DNA of 64,000 nucleotides from Tabrizicola soli (GTDB lineage: Bacteria > Pseudomonadota > Alphaproteobacteria > Rhodobacterales > Rhodobacteraceae). The notes under the pieces were generated by a model. It did not search any database. It saw only the letters and a list, made by a program, of their open reading frames with translations, and was not told the origin of the DNA. Within the stretch, counting starts at the first letter, position 1. The number at the start of each line of letters is the position of its first letter. The stretch spans positions 62,001-126,000 of the forward strand of contig NZ_JAEACP010000004.1 in NCBI RefSeq assembly GCF_015999335.1, written 5' to 3'. Positions 55,523 through 64,000 of this stretch are shown piece by piece. Both the position numbers and the translations under genes were made by a program.

Positions 55523-56616
55523 GCCACCGCCCCCTTCAGCCGCGCCACCAGCCCCGGCCGGATCACGCCGCCGACTGCCGGGATGAAGGCCCCCGACCCC
55601 AGCACCGCCGTCAGCGCGTCGTAGCGCCCGCCGCTGGCGACCGGCGGCATCCCGTCCTTCAGGAAGCTGAAGACGAAGCCGTCGTAATATTCCAGAGCCG
55701 TCCGCCCATGGCTCGCCTCGAAGGCCAGCGTCGAGACGTCCACCCCCTTCGCCGCCAGCGCCTCCAGCCGGGCCGCGAAACGGTCCACCGCCGGGCCGAT
55801 CGCCGGCAGCATCGGGGCGATCCCGCGCAGGTGGCTCAGGGCCGCCGCGGCCGGGGCTTCCAGCGACAACAGATCATACAGCAGCGCCGCCTCGGTCGCC
55901 CTGATCGGCGCCGTCCCGGCATCCGCCACCAGCGCCTCGGCCCGCGCCGCGATCTCCTCGGCGGAGCGCAGCCCGACGAAGCTTCCCGCCTCCTCGATCA
56001 ACTGCGCGGGAGAGCCTGCGCGCAGCCGCTCCAGCAGGGCCAGCCGCCCGGCCGGAACCGGGGCCCGCCCGGCGAAGCGGTCCAGAAGCGCCTTGAACCG
56101 CGTGGGCCGCCAGACATGCCGCAACAGCGCCGCCTTGCGGCCCTCGCTGGTCTCCAGCCCCCGGACGGCGGCCATCAGGATGCCGATATCCCCGGTCACC
56201 GGCCGCAGGTCCAGCCCCGACAGCAGGTCGCGGAACAGCGCGAAGACCTCGGCATCCGCGACTTCCGTCGCCTGGCGGTCGAAGACCTCATAGCCCACCT
56301 GAAGATATTCCGACGCCCGGCCCGAGCCGCGCGCCTGCTTGCGGAAGACCTCGCCCAGATAGGCATAGCGCGCCGGCTCCGCCCCATGCGCCATATGCGC
56401 CTGCACCACCGGCACGGTGAAGTCGGGGCGCAGCATCATCTCGCCCTTGACCGGGTCGTCGGTCACATAGGCCCGCGCCCTGATATCCTCGCCATAAAGG
56501 TCCAGAAGCGTGCCAGCCGGTTGCAGCACATCGGCCTCGACCGGCACCGCGCCCGCCTGAATGAAGGCCGCCAGCAGCCGCTCGCCCTCGGCCCGGATCA
56601 CCGCCTTCGGGGTCAT
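55519..56616 (-). CDS. hisZ: ATP phosphoribosyltransferase regulatory subunit
   Basis: A 365-aa paralogue of histidyl-tRNA synthetase without the anticodon domain. It has the class II fold (DFTVPVVQAHM, ARYAYLGEVFRKQ, and a final SGGRYDALTAVLG) but does not charge tRNA; it forms the octamer with short HisG. The hisS gene lies 94 bp upstream, past a palindromic G/C block (56660-56697). Confidence 0.92.
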   Translation of the reverse strand: MTPKAVIRAEGERLLAAFIQAGAVPVEADVLQPAGTLLDLYGEDIRARAYVTDDPVKGEMMLRPDFTVPVVQAHMAHGAEPARYAYLGEVFRKQARGSGRASEYLQVGYEVFDRQATEVADAEVFALFRDLLSGLDLRPVTGDIGILMAAVRGLETSEGRKAALLRHVWRPTRFKALLDRFAGRAPVPAGRLALLERLRAGSPAQLIEEAGSFVGLRSAEEIAARAEALVADAGTAPIRATEAALLYDLLSLEAPAAAALSHLRGIAPMLPAIGPAVDRFAARLEALAAKGVDVSTLAFEASHGRTALEYYDGFVFSFLKDGMPPVASGGRYDALTAVLGSGAFIPAVGGVIRPGLVARLKGAVA

Positions 56617-56710
56617 GCCACGGCCTCCGCCCCGAGCCGCCGCCGACCACGAAGCGCCTCCCCTCCCCCGCCGTGGGGAGGGGATGGGGGTGGGGGGCAG
56701 GCGCGACCCG

Positions 56711-58180
56711 TCATTGGCCCAGCATCCGCTTCACCGCCGCGACCAGCTCGCCACGCGGCACCTCGACCTGGGCCGGGCGGTCCTTCCACTCCTCCAGCGT
56801 CGCGCTCTCGGCGATCTTCGCGCCCAGGATCAGGTCCTTCAGGATCACGACACCCTTCTCGGCCTCGTTCCCGCCCTGGATCACCGCCACCGGCGAGCCG
56901 CGTTTGTCCGCATATTTCAGCTGGTTGCCGAAGTTCTTCGGGTTCCCCAGATAAACCTCGGCCCGGACGCCCGCCCGGCGCAGCTCGCCCACCATCGACA
57001 GGTAATCCGCCATCCGGTCGCGGTCCATGACGGTGACCACCACCGGCCCCGCCGCCGCGCCCTCCACGCGCCCCTTGGCCCGCAGCGCCGCCAGCAGCCG
57101 GTCCACCCCGATGGAGACCCCCGTGGCCGGCACGTCCTGCCCGGTGAAGCGTTTCACGAGACCATCATAACGCCCGCCTCCGGCAACCGAGCCGAACTGC
57201 CGCTTGCGGCCCTTCTCGTCCAGGATCTCGAAGGTCAGCTCCGCCTCATAGACCGGCCCGGTATAGTAGCCGAGGCCCCGGACCACGCCAGGGTCCAGCA
57301 CGATCCGGTCCGGCCCGTAGCCCTGCGCCTCCAGCAGCGCGGCAATGCCTTCCAGCTCCGCCACCCCCTCCGCGCCGACGACCGAGCCGCCCACCAGGTT
57401 CCGCAGCCGGGCGACCGTCTCGGCGCCTGTGTCGCGCTTGGCGGTGGTGAAGCCCATCACCACCTCGGCCTGCTCCGCCGACAGCCCCGCCCCCTTGGTG
57501 AAATCCCCGCTCTCGTCCTTGCGGCCCTCGCCCAGCAGGGCGCGGACTCCCTCCGGCCCCAGCCGGTCGATCTTGTCGATGGCGCGCAGGACGATGCCGC
57601 GCTCGTCGTGCTTGTCCGCGCCCGCCAGCCCCGCGACCTCCATCACGCCGTTCAGGACCTTGCGGTTGTTGACTTTCACCAGATAGTCGCCGCGGGGGAT
57701 GCCGACCTCTTCCAGGCAGTCGGCCAGCATCGCGCAGATCTCGGCATCGGCCGCCACCGAGCCCGAACCCACCGTATCCGCGTCGCACTGGTAGAACTGC
57801 CGGAAGCGGCCGGGGCCGGGTTTCTCGTTCCGCCAGACCGGACCCATCGCGTACCTCCGGTAGGGACTGGGGAGGTCGTTGCGGTACTGCGCCGCCACCC
57901 GCGCGAGGGGGGCGGTGAGGTCGTACCTCAGGGCCAGCCAGTCGGCGTCCTCGTCCTGCCAGGCGAAGACGCCCTCGTTGGGGCGGTCGACGTCGGGGAG
58001 GAACTTGCCGAGGGCCTCGACCGTCTCGACGGCCGAGGTCTCCAGCGGGTCGAACCCATACCTGTGGTAGACCCCCGCGATGCGGTCGAGCATGGCTTTC
58101 CGTTCGGTGACCTCGGCCCCGAAATAATCCCGGAATCCCTTCGGGGTCTCGGCGCGGGGGCGGCGGGGTTTGTCGGCCAT
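56711..58180 (-). CDS. hisS: Histidyl-tRNA synthetase
   Basis: A 489-aa class II synthetase from the ATG at 58180 ([20 protein letters not shown]). Motif 2 [20 protein letters not shown], the histidine-specific [14 protein letters not shown] and motif 3 [13 protein letters not shown] are all present, and a C-terminal anticodon-binding domain follows. The frame is open to 58444, but that stretch is antisense to slyX. Confidence 0.94.
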   Translation of the reverse strand: MADKPRRPRAETPKGFRDYFGAEVTERKAMLDRIAGVYHRYGFDPLETSAVETVEALGKFLPDVDRPNEGVFAWQDEDADWLALRYDLTAPLARVAAQYRNDLPSPYRRYAMGPVWRNEKPGPGRFRQFYQCDADTVGSGSVAADAEICAMLADCLEEVGIPRGDYLVKVNNRKVLNGVMEVAGLAGADKHDERGIVLRAIDKIDRLGPEGVRALLGEGRKDESGDFTKGAGLSAEQAEVVMGFTTAKRDTGAETVARLRNLVGGSVVGAEGVAELEGIAALLEAQGYGPDRIVLDPGVVRGLGYYTGPVYEAELTFEILDEKGRKRQFGSVAGGGRYDGLVKRFTGQDVPATGVSIGVDRLLAALRAKGRVEGAAAGPVVVTVMDRDRMADYLSMVGELRRAGVRAEVYLGNPKNFGNQLKYADKRGSPVAVIQGGNEAEKGVVILKDLILGAKIAESATLEEWKDRPAQVEVPRGELVAAVKRMLGQ

Positions 58181-58249
58181 GGCGGGACCTTCGCTTTTGA
58201 TCGAGGTCCGTGTATCCCGTGGGGGGCGGACGAGCAAGCGGGGGGATGG

Positions 58250-58450
58250 ATGGACCGGGTCGAGGTGCTGGAGGAGAGGGTGGCCCACCTGATGCGGGCG
58301 GTGGAGGAGCTGTCGGACGTGGTGGCCCGCCAGGCTGGGGAGATCGCCGGGCTGGAGCGGCGGGTGCGGCTGCTGATGGAGCGGGCGGCGGAGGAAGAGG
58401 CCTTGCGGGGGGAGGCCCCCGAGGCGAACGTCCGCCCGCCGCACTGGTGA
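58250..58450 (+). CDS. slyX: SlyX-like protein
   Basis: A 66-aa coiled-coil protein ([20 protein letters not shown]) ending in PPHW, the usual SlyX ending. Function not known. Divergent from hisS, with its start 69 bp from the hisS start, so the promoters overlap. Confidence 0.8.
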   Translation: MDRVEVLEERVAHLMRAVEELSDVVARQAGEIAGLERRVRLLMERAAEEEALRGEAPEANVRPPHW

Positions 58451-58656
58451 ACGCGCCGCGCGCGGCGCTCCCGTGTTGGATGAATTATTTCAACTAGTTA
58501 GATGTTGGAGTTAGGGGTTTGTTAAGGGGGGTGAGACCAGGATTTCCGACTGTCTGGTGCCGATCTGGCGGCGCGACACAGGTTCGGCATGCGCAGGCTT
58601 AATCCGTTGTTCAACCTTCTCGCTTAATGCGCAAGCCCAGACTGAGGGAGGTCGTC

Positions 58657-58980
58657 ATGCGACATGAAAGCAAGTTTTCGAGCGGGATCAGATCAGGGGA
58701 AAACTCCGCATTCATCGTGCCGCTGAACTATATTTTCGCGCCGGAGGTCAAGTTTTCGGTCGTGCCTGAACGGCTTCTGGACAGTATCATCGACGACGCG
58801 CTCGCAACCGAGCTCGCACGATTGAACGCCTATCTTCCCGTGGGTGTCAGCATCGACGTCACGACAGTCGACCTGACCCCGATCAGGGATGAATTGCGCG
58901 ATGCGGTTTCATCCGGGCTGAGCGAAGCCGGTATGCCGGTCAATCCGAACGATCCTGTCAGCGATCTATTTCCGGCTTGA
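58657..58980 (+). CDS. Hypothetical protein (107 aa), probably truncated by a frameshift
   Basis: A GAGGGAGG ribosome-binding site precedes the ATG at 58657. The protein has a central helix (SIIDDALATELARLNAYLPV) and no recognised family. It ends at 58980 in DLFPA-stop, but the +1 frame takes over at TTTCC near 58970 and continues as RLDHDLPELADAGL to 59179, where it overlaps the next gene by ATGA. A single extra base would explain this. Confidence 0.6.
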   Translation: MRHESKFSSGIRSGENSAFIVPLNYIFAPEVKFSVVPERLLDSIIDDALATELARLNAYLPVGVSIDVTTVDLTPIRDELRDAVSSGLSEAGMPVNPNDPVSDLFPA

Positions 58981-59179
58981 CCATGACCTGCCCGAACTTG
59001 CAGATGCGGGACTCACCGACGAGGCGACTAACGACATCACAGATCAAATCAATCCTCGCACTGATGAAGTAAGTCGTGAAGAGCGTCAGAGATTCATGCA
59101 AGAGTTTCGGGACAGCGGGCAGTTTGACAACATTTGCAAATTCTCAGTTGCCCGGCCCAGATTCGAGGATGCGGAATGA
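58970..59179 (+). pseudogene. Out-of-frame continuation of the preceding gene
   Basis: About 69 residues without their own start codon (no ATG/GTG/TTG before the middle), acidic and helix-like (TDEATNDITDQI, REERQRFMQEFRDSG). The stop overlaps the start of the next gene, as expected for the true end of an upstream gene. Confidence 0.5.
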
Positions 59180-59709
59180 TCCGGCAGTTGCTTTTCATAC
59201 TTCTCCTGACCGGGCTCAACAACGGAGCATCCGCCGAAGATCTGGGCTACCATCAGACACTTTATGACCTGGAGCGCGTTGAAACTCGAGAATTTTCCAT
59301 CCTCCTCGCGCCGGCTGATGATGATGCACGATTTTCGATTACGCTGCGTGACGAAGAAACCGGCTTTAGTCGTCGCCACGAATTTTACGGGCAGGGTGCG
59401 AATGATCCTGCACCTTACCTGCTTGAGTACAGGTATGATTGCGGCGTCGACGTCATCCTGCTGACTATAGAATACCCGTGGCGACACGACCTTCCGCAAT
59501 ATGTGCGTGTCCTGGACACATTCGCGTTTCGGGATTCAGATTTTGAATTCATCGACGATACGTTCGGGCCGCTGACAGACATCGCGTTGATGGACAGTAC
59601 CGTACCGGAATCCAAGGATCTCGACATGCAGCCGCCGATCCTTGTCGAATGTCTGCCTGCGGGCTCCGAGACTCCGTTCCGGTTTGTCGAGAATCCGGTG
59701 AGACCGTGA
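59176..59709 (+). CDS. Hypothetical exported protein
   Basis: A 177-aa protein. The first ~20 residues are a signal peptide (MIRQLLFILLLTGLNNGASA, cut before ED). The mature part is acidic and beta-rich with two Cys (YDCGVD and VECLPAG), which could form a disulfide in the periplasm. No family recognised. Coupled by ATGA overlap to the upstream frame. Confidence 0.65.
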   Translation: MIRQLLFILLLTGLNNGASAEDLGYHQTLYDLERVETREFSILLAPADDDARFSITLRDEETGFSRRHEFYGQGANDPAPYLLEYRYDCGVDVILLTIEYPWRHDLPQYVRVLDTFAFRDSDFEFIDDTFGPLTDIALMDSTVPESKDLDMQPPILVECLPAGSETPFRFVENPVRP

Positions 59710-59885
59710 ACGGGGCAATTGCGTAGCTGCCGGGCTGGAAGGACAAAGCCAATCACTCGGAATGTTACGGCGCCCGCACTGGGGCGGGTGCGGCACTACC
59801 ATGGGGCGGGGTGTTCGGCGGCGTGCCCCCTCCCCTACCCCTTTCCACGAGGGGGAGGGAGGCTCAATGGCAGGCGTTGGGGAGA

Positions 59886-59935
59886 GTCGGGGCAAGCCCC
59901 GACCTACGGGGACGCGCGGTGCGCTGTAGCGCACC
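59886..59935. repeat. REP-like palindromes
   Basis: GTCGGGGC-AA-GCCCCGAC (59886-59903) followed by GGTGCGC-TGTA-GCGCACC (59918-59935). The first, with CCTACGG after it, recurs at 60862-60885. The rest of the 243-bp gap 59710-59952 is G/C-rich with a CCCCTCCCC-type tract and no gene. Confidence 0.65.
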
Positions 59936-59952
59936 CTACGATGGGGTGGGCG

Positions 59953-60792
59953 TCAGGTCTGGCCAAACCACTCCTCCACCTTGTCCAGCACGTCGTCGAT
60001 CAGGCCGGGGGACCTCGCCTGGGGGCCGGTGAAGCGGAGGAGCCAGCCGGTGGGCGTGGGCTCTCGCGTGATCGTCAGGCCCTGGCGGAGGCGCAGCAAC
60101 CTTCGGGGGCGGCGGGTGGTGGGGGTCGTGGGCTCTCGCGCGATATCCAGCAGGACGGGGCGGAGGGCGGACCATTGGGTTTCTGCGCTCGCGCCCGTGC
60201 GGGGTTGGAGGGTGGCGGTGAGGAGGTCCTCGTGGCCGCCGGTGATGGCGGCGGCCAGCGTGTCGAGCTGGCGGGTGCCGAGGGTTTCGGGCTGGCTCAG
60301 GAGGGGGCCGAGGGCCTCGACCACCGCGGAATGGGCGCGGAGGCGGCGGCGGGAGGCGCCGGGGAGCGAGGGGAAGAGGGTGGCGATGGCGGCGTCGGGG
60401 GTGTCGAAGTGGCCTTCCTCGACAGACGCAAGGATGAGGGTGGCTTTTTCCCAGGGCGAGACGGGTTCGCGCAGTTCGTTCTCGGTCACCATGGCGGTGA
60501 GCGCCTGGGCGAGGGTTTGCGGGGAGCGGAGGAAGGCGGGGATCGTCTTGAGGCCGATCGCGCGGGCGGCGGTGAGGCGGCGGAGGCCGGAGATGAGGCC
60601 GTATTTGTAGACCTCCCCGTTCTCGGAAGGTCGCGGGGTGGAGAGGGTCCAGACCTCGACCGGGGTGCGGAGACCCTCGATCAGGATGGAGTGCTGGAGT
60701 TGGTGGAGGGCGGCGGGGTCGAGGGCGCTGCGGTCGCGGAGGAGGGCGTGGGGGTCGATCTCGGTCAGGGGGAGGTGGTGGAGGGGGTCCAT
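59953..60792 (-). CDS. ParB-like nuclease/partition-domain protein
   Basis: A 279-aa protein. Residues ~5-115 are a ParB N-terminal domain: LTEIDPHALL, LQHSILIEGLRTPVEVW and the GLRRLTAARAIGL box, followed by ENELREPVSPWEKA as in ParB HTH regions. No parA gene or clear parS site is near, and the C-terminal dimer domain is not recognisable. It may act in gene regulation or segregation of another replicon. Confidence 0.8.
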   Translation of the reverse strand: MDPLHHLPLTEIDPHALLRDRSALDPAALHQLQHSILIEGLRTPVEVWTLSTPRPSENGEVYKYGLISGLRRLTAARAIGLKTIPAFLRSPQTLAQALTAMVTENELREPVSPWEKATLILASVEEGHFDTPDAAIATLFPSLPGASRRRLRAHSAVVEALGPLLSQPETLGTRQLDTLAAAITGGHEDLLTATLQPRTGASAETQWSALRPVLLDIAREPTTPTTRRPRRLLRLRQGLTITREPTPTGWLLRFTGPQARSPGLIDDVLDKVEEWFGQT

Positions 60793-60861
60793 GGCGTGCT
60801 CCTTTGGGCGGGAGGAGACGCGGTTTGGGTTAGCGTTGGGTGTGCGGGGCGTGCGGGGGGA

Positions 60862-60885
60862 GTCGGGGCAGGCCCCGACCTACGG
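60862..60885. repeat. REP-like palindrome, second copy
   Basis: GTCGGGG-CAGG-CCCCGAC followed by CTACGGA, matching 59886-59910. Between dnaE and the ParB-like gene. Confidence 0.6.
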
Positions 60886-60899
60886 AGCGCGGGGTGGCG

Positions 60900-63800
60900 T
60901 CAGATTTCCTCGACGGCGAGGACGCCCTGCATGGCCTTGATCGCGCCCTTGATCTGGGGGGTGACCGGGTATTGGCCGGGGAGGTCGATGTCGATCTCGC
61001 GGCCCTCGGGGTCGGTGACGCAGAGGGTGATGGCGGCGCGTTGGCGGCCTTCGACTTTCGACAGGAGGGAGGCGAGGGAAATGGCGGCCTCGGGGCGGAC
61101 GAGGTGGATGCGGAGGTCCTGCGCGCCGGCGGTGGCGGTGGCGGCGTCGACGGGGGTGATGGACTGGGCGAGGAGCTTGAGGCTGTCGCCTTCGAGTTCC
61201 GCCTTGACGGTGAGGACGACGTTGGACCCGGCGTCGAGATGGTCGCGGGAGGCCTCCAGGACCTCGGAGAAGCAGGTGACCTCGTAAAGGCCGGTGGGGT
61301 CGGAGAGCTGGACGAAGGCGAAGCGGTTGCCCTTGGCGGATTTGCGTTCCTGGCGGGAGGAGACGGAGCCGGCGAGTTTGGCGATGCAGGGGCCGCGTTC
61401 GGCCTTTTGCGTGACTTGCGCCAGGGTCTCGACGCCCTTCTTGCGCAGGGTGGACATGTAGTCGTCGAGCGGGTGGCCGGAGAGGTAGAAGCCGATGGCC
61501 TGATGTTCCTGGGACAGGCGTTCGACGGGCAGCCAGTCGTCGCGGAACGGCAGGCGGGGTTCGGGGATGTCGGCCCCGGCGGCGCCGAAGAGCGAGACCT
61601 GGGCGGAGGCGGCGGCCTCGTGGATGGCGGCGGAATAGGCGACGAGGGCGTCGAGCGATTCGAAGACGCGGGCGCGGTTGGGGTCGAGCGCGTCGAAGGC
61701 GCCGGCGCGGGCGAGCATTTCAAGGGGGCGCTTGCCGATGCGTTTGAGGTCCACGCGGCGGGCGAAGTCGAAAAGGGTGGCGAAGGGCCTGTCCTGCCGC
61801 GCCTCGGTGATCAGGCGCATGGCCTCGACGCCGACGTTCTTCAGCGCGCCGAGGCCGTATACCAAAGCGCCGTCGCGGACGGTGAAGGTGGCCAGCGAGG
61901 CGTTGACGCAGGGGGCGATGGTCTTCAGCCCCAGCTTGTCGACCTCGCGCTTGTACACCGCCAGCTTGTCGGTGAGGTGGATGTCGCAGTTCATCACGGC
62001 GGCCATGAACTCGGCCGGGTAGTTGGCCTTGAGGTAGCCGGTCTGGTAGCTGACGACCGCATAGGCGGCGGCGTGGGACTTGTTGAAGCCGTAGTTGGCG
62101 AATTTTTCCAGGAGGTCGAAGACCTCGCCGGCCTTCTTGGCGTCGATGTTGTGGGTGGCCTTGCAGCCCTGGATGAACTTCGGGCGTTCCTTGGCCATCT
62201 CCTCGGCGATCTTCTTGCCCATCGCGCGGCGGAGGAGGTCGGCGCCTCCCAGCGAATAACCCGCCATGACCTGGGCGATCTGCATCACCTGTTCCTGGTA
62301 GACGATGATGCCCTGGGTCTCGGCGAGGATGTGGTCGATGGTCGGGTGGATGGATTCCAGGTCGCGCAGGCCGTTCTTGACCTCGCAATAGGTCGGGATG
62401 TTCTCCATCGGGCCGGGGCGGTAGAGGGCCACGAGGGCGACGATATCCTCGATGCAGGTGGGCTTCATCCGGCGGAGCGCGTCCATCATGCCGGAGCTTT
62501 CCACCTGGAAGACGGCGACGGTCTTGGCGCTGGCGTAGAGGTCGTAGGTGGGCTTGTCGTCCAGCGGGATCAGGTTGATGTCGAAGCTGATCCCGCGCAG
62601 GGCCAGAAGGTCCATCGCGTTCTGGATCACGGTCAGGGTCTTCAACCCGAGGAAGTCGAATTTCACCAGACCCGCGGCCTCGACCCATTTCATGTTGAAC
62701 TGGGTCGCGGGCATGTCCGAGCGCGGGTCGCGGTAGAGCGGCACCAGCCGGTCCAAGGGGCGGTCGCCGATCACGACACCGGCGGCGTGGGTCGAGGCGT
62801 TGCGGTAGAGGCCTTCGATCTTGGCGGCGTAGTCGAGGAGGCGGCCGACGACTTCCTCTTTCGCGGCCTCGCGCAGGCGGGGCTCATCCGCCAGCGCCTT
62901 GGTGATGCTGACGGGCTTCACGCCTTCCACGGGGATCATCTTGGAAAGCTTGTCGACGTGGCCGTAGGAGAGTTGCAGCACCCGGCCCACGTCGCGGACG
63001 GCGGCCTTTGAGAGCAAGGCACCGAACGTGATGATCTGGGCCACCTTGTCGCGGCCGTATTTCCCCTGGACGTAGGAGATCACCTCTTCCCGGCGGTCCA
63101 TGCAGAAGTCGATGTCGAAGTCAGGCATCGAGACGCGTTCGGGGTTCAGGAAACGCTCGAACAGCAGCGCATAGCGCAGAGGGTCGAGGTCGGTGATGGT
63201 GAGGGCATAGGCGACGAGGCTGCCGGCGCCAGAGCCCCGGCCGGGACCGACGGGAATGTTGTGGTCCTTGGCCCATTTGATGAAGTCCGACACGATCAGG
63301 AAATAGCCCGGGAACCCCATCTTCTCGATGATCCCGAGTTCGAAATCGAGGCGGGCCTGATATTCCTCGGGCGTGGCGGAATGGGGGATGACCTTGAGCC
63401 GGGCCTGCAGCCCCTCGTTGGCCTGACGGCGCAGTTCCTGCACCTCGTCGTCGGCGAAGCGCGGCAGGATCGGCTTGCGCTTCTGGGCCGCATAGGCGCA
63501 GCGTCTGGCGATCTCGACCGTGTTTTCCAGGGCCTCGGGCAGGTCGGCGAAGAGGGCGACCATCTCCGCCTCGGACTTGAAATAGTGCTGCGGGGTCAGA
63601 CGGCGGCGGGGCTGCTGCTGGTCGACATAGGCGCCCTCGGCGATGCAGATCAGGGCATCGTGCGCCTCGTACATCTCGGTCTTGGGGAAGTAGACGTCGT
63701 TGGTGGCGACGATCGGCAGGTCGAGTTCGTAGGCGAGGTCGATGGCGCCACGTTCGGCGAGGGCTTCGTTCTCGGGCAGGGCGCCGCCGGGGCCGGGGTG

Positions 63801-64000
63801 GCGCTGGAGTTCGACGTAGAGACGTTTGGGGTAGATGTGTGCCAGCCGTTCCAGGATGGCGCGGGCCTTGGCCTGCTGGCCGGTTGCGTGGAAGCGGCCG
63901 AGCGGGCCTTCGGGGCCACCCGTCAGGCAGATCAGCCCCTCGGCGTTCTGGGCCAGTTCGTCCAGCGTCACCTGCGGCAGGTTGGCAGAGCCGGTCATCG
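60900..64000 (-). CDS. dnaE: DNA polymerase III alpha subunit, 5' end outside the window
   Basis: At least 1032 residues of the replicative polymerase (full length about 1170), so the true start lies beyond 64000. The visible part begins in the PHP domain (IVATNDVYFPKTEMYEAHDA), then the catalytic core with GRGSGAGSLVAYAL and the metal-binding MPDFDIDF, the beta-clamp-binding region, and the C-terminal OB fold (FAFVQLSDPTGLYEVTCFSE). The stop is at 60900-60902. Confidence 0.95.
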   Translation of the reverse strand, partial: MTGSANLPQVTLDELAQNAEGLICLTGGPEGPLGRFHATGQQAKARAILERLAHIYPKRLYVELQRHPGPGGALPENEALAERGAIDLAYELDLPIVATNDVYFPKTEMYEAHDALICIAEGAYVDQQQPRRRLTPQHYFKSEAEMVALFADLPEALENTVEIARRCAYAAQKRKPILPRFADDEVQELRRQANEGLQARLKVIPHSATPEEYQARLDFELGIIEKMGFPGYFLIVSDFIKWAKDHNIPVGPGRGSGAGSLVAYALTITDLDPLRYALLFERFLNPERVSMPDFDIDFCMDRREEVISYVQGKYGRDKVAQIITFGALLSKAAVRDVGRVLQLSYGHVDKLSKMIPVEGVKPVSITKALADEPRLREAAKEEVVGRLLDYAAKIEGLYRNASTHAAGVVIGDRPLDRLVPLYRDPRSDMPATQFNMKWVEAAGLVKFDFLGLKTLTVIQNAMDLLALRGISFDINLIPLDDKPTYDLYASAKTVAVFQVESSGMMDALRRMKPTCIEDIVALVALYRPGPMENIPTYCEVKNGLRDLESIHPTIDHILAETQGIIVYQEQVMQIAQVMAGYSLGGADLLRRAMGKKIAEEMAKERPKFIQGCKATHNIDAKKAGEVFDLLEKFANYGFNKSHAAAYAVVSYQTGYLKANYPAEFMAAVMNCDIHLTDKLAVYKREVDKLGLKTIAPCVNASLATFTVRDGALVYGLGALKNVGVEAMRLITEARQDRPFATLFDFARRVDLKRIGKRPLEMLARAGAFDALDPNRARVFESLDALVAYSAAIHEAAASAQVSLFGAAGADIPEPRLPFRDDWLPVERLSQEHQAIGFYLSGHPLDDYMSTLRKKGVETLAQVTQKAERGPCIAKLAGSVSSRQERKSAKGNRFAFVQLSDPTGLYEVTCFSEVLEASRDHLDAGSNVVLTVKAELEGDSLKLLAQSITPVDAATATAGAQDLRIHLVRPEAAISLASLLSKVEGRQRAAITLCVTDPEGREIDIDLPGQYPVTPQIKGAIKAMQGVLAVEEI

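Noticed and set aside
56561-58249. Long upstream extension of the slyX frame
   Set aside because: Runs antisense to hisS; only the last 66 codons resemble SlyX and have their own start.

Overview
The window is a GC-rich alphaproteobacterial chromosome segment, most likely from the Rhodobacterales. The evidence is a split, short-form HisG with HisZ next to hisS, a B12-dependent ribonucleotide reductase (nrdJ) with a DUF1489 gene upstream, SlyX, and a quaternary-amine catabolic locus built from an MttB-family methyltransferase and dimethylglycine-dehydrogenase-like enzymes. Three regions can be told apart.

Region 1 (1-17507) is a catabolic locus. A long leftward operon (12279 to 1) has overlapping or nearly touching genes: two FAD/GcvT-type N-demethylases, a short-chain dehydrogenase, a betaine-type ABC transporter (binding protein, ATPase, double permease), a bifunctional ATP sulfurylase/APS kinase, a PAPS-type sulfotransferase and the start of a second short-chain dehydrogenase. 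Divergent from it are a LysR regulator, an MttB-family methyltransferase, a class III aminotransferase and a GATase1-like AraC regulator of the GbdR/CdhR kind. This is the set expected for import, stepwise demethylation and transamination of a trimethylated amino acid. The AraC-type regulator is broken inside its second helix-turn-helix and runs in frame into a TniQ gene.

Region 2 (about 17508-50959) is mobile DNA. A lone tniQ (17574-19418) is what remains of an older element. Next to it is a Tn7-like transposon of about 31.4 kb. Its ends are marked by inverted 17-bp TnsB-type sites (three on the left, two on the right; the outermost pair matches 16/17) and by a possible 5-bp target duplication, GACCG. 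It carries tnsA-tnsB-tnsC at the left and its own tniQ near the right, and it ends 16 bp from the nrdJ stop codon, which suggests the 3' end of nrdJ as attachment site. The cargo includes several hypothetical genes, a soluble FtsH-like AAA+ zinc protease, an orphan CcdA-like antitoxin, a possible small structured RNA, and a five-gene leftward operon with at most 6 bp between genes: a DrmD-like SNF2 helicase, a 1648-aa N6-adenine methylase, a 2137-aa DEAD-type helicase with a DUF1998/MZB-like cysteine cluster and a nuclease-like C-terminus, a UvrD helicase with a RelE-like N-terminus, and an IS1595-like zinc-ribbon protein without a DDE domain. I read this operon as a DISARM/Druantia-like anti-phage system with a new gene combination; it is the main candidate for an undescribed system. 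A two-gene cytosolic/membrane module next to the right end is a second defence candidate.

Region 3 (50975-64000) is ordinary chromosome: nrdJ, DUF1489, an EamA transporter, hisG-hisZ-hisS, slyX, two small unknown genes (the first apparently frameshifted), a ParB-like gene without parA, and most of dnaE, which runs off the window. REP-like palindromes sit in the gaps. I saw no rRNA, tRNA or CRISPR array.
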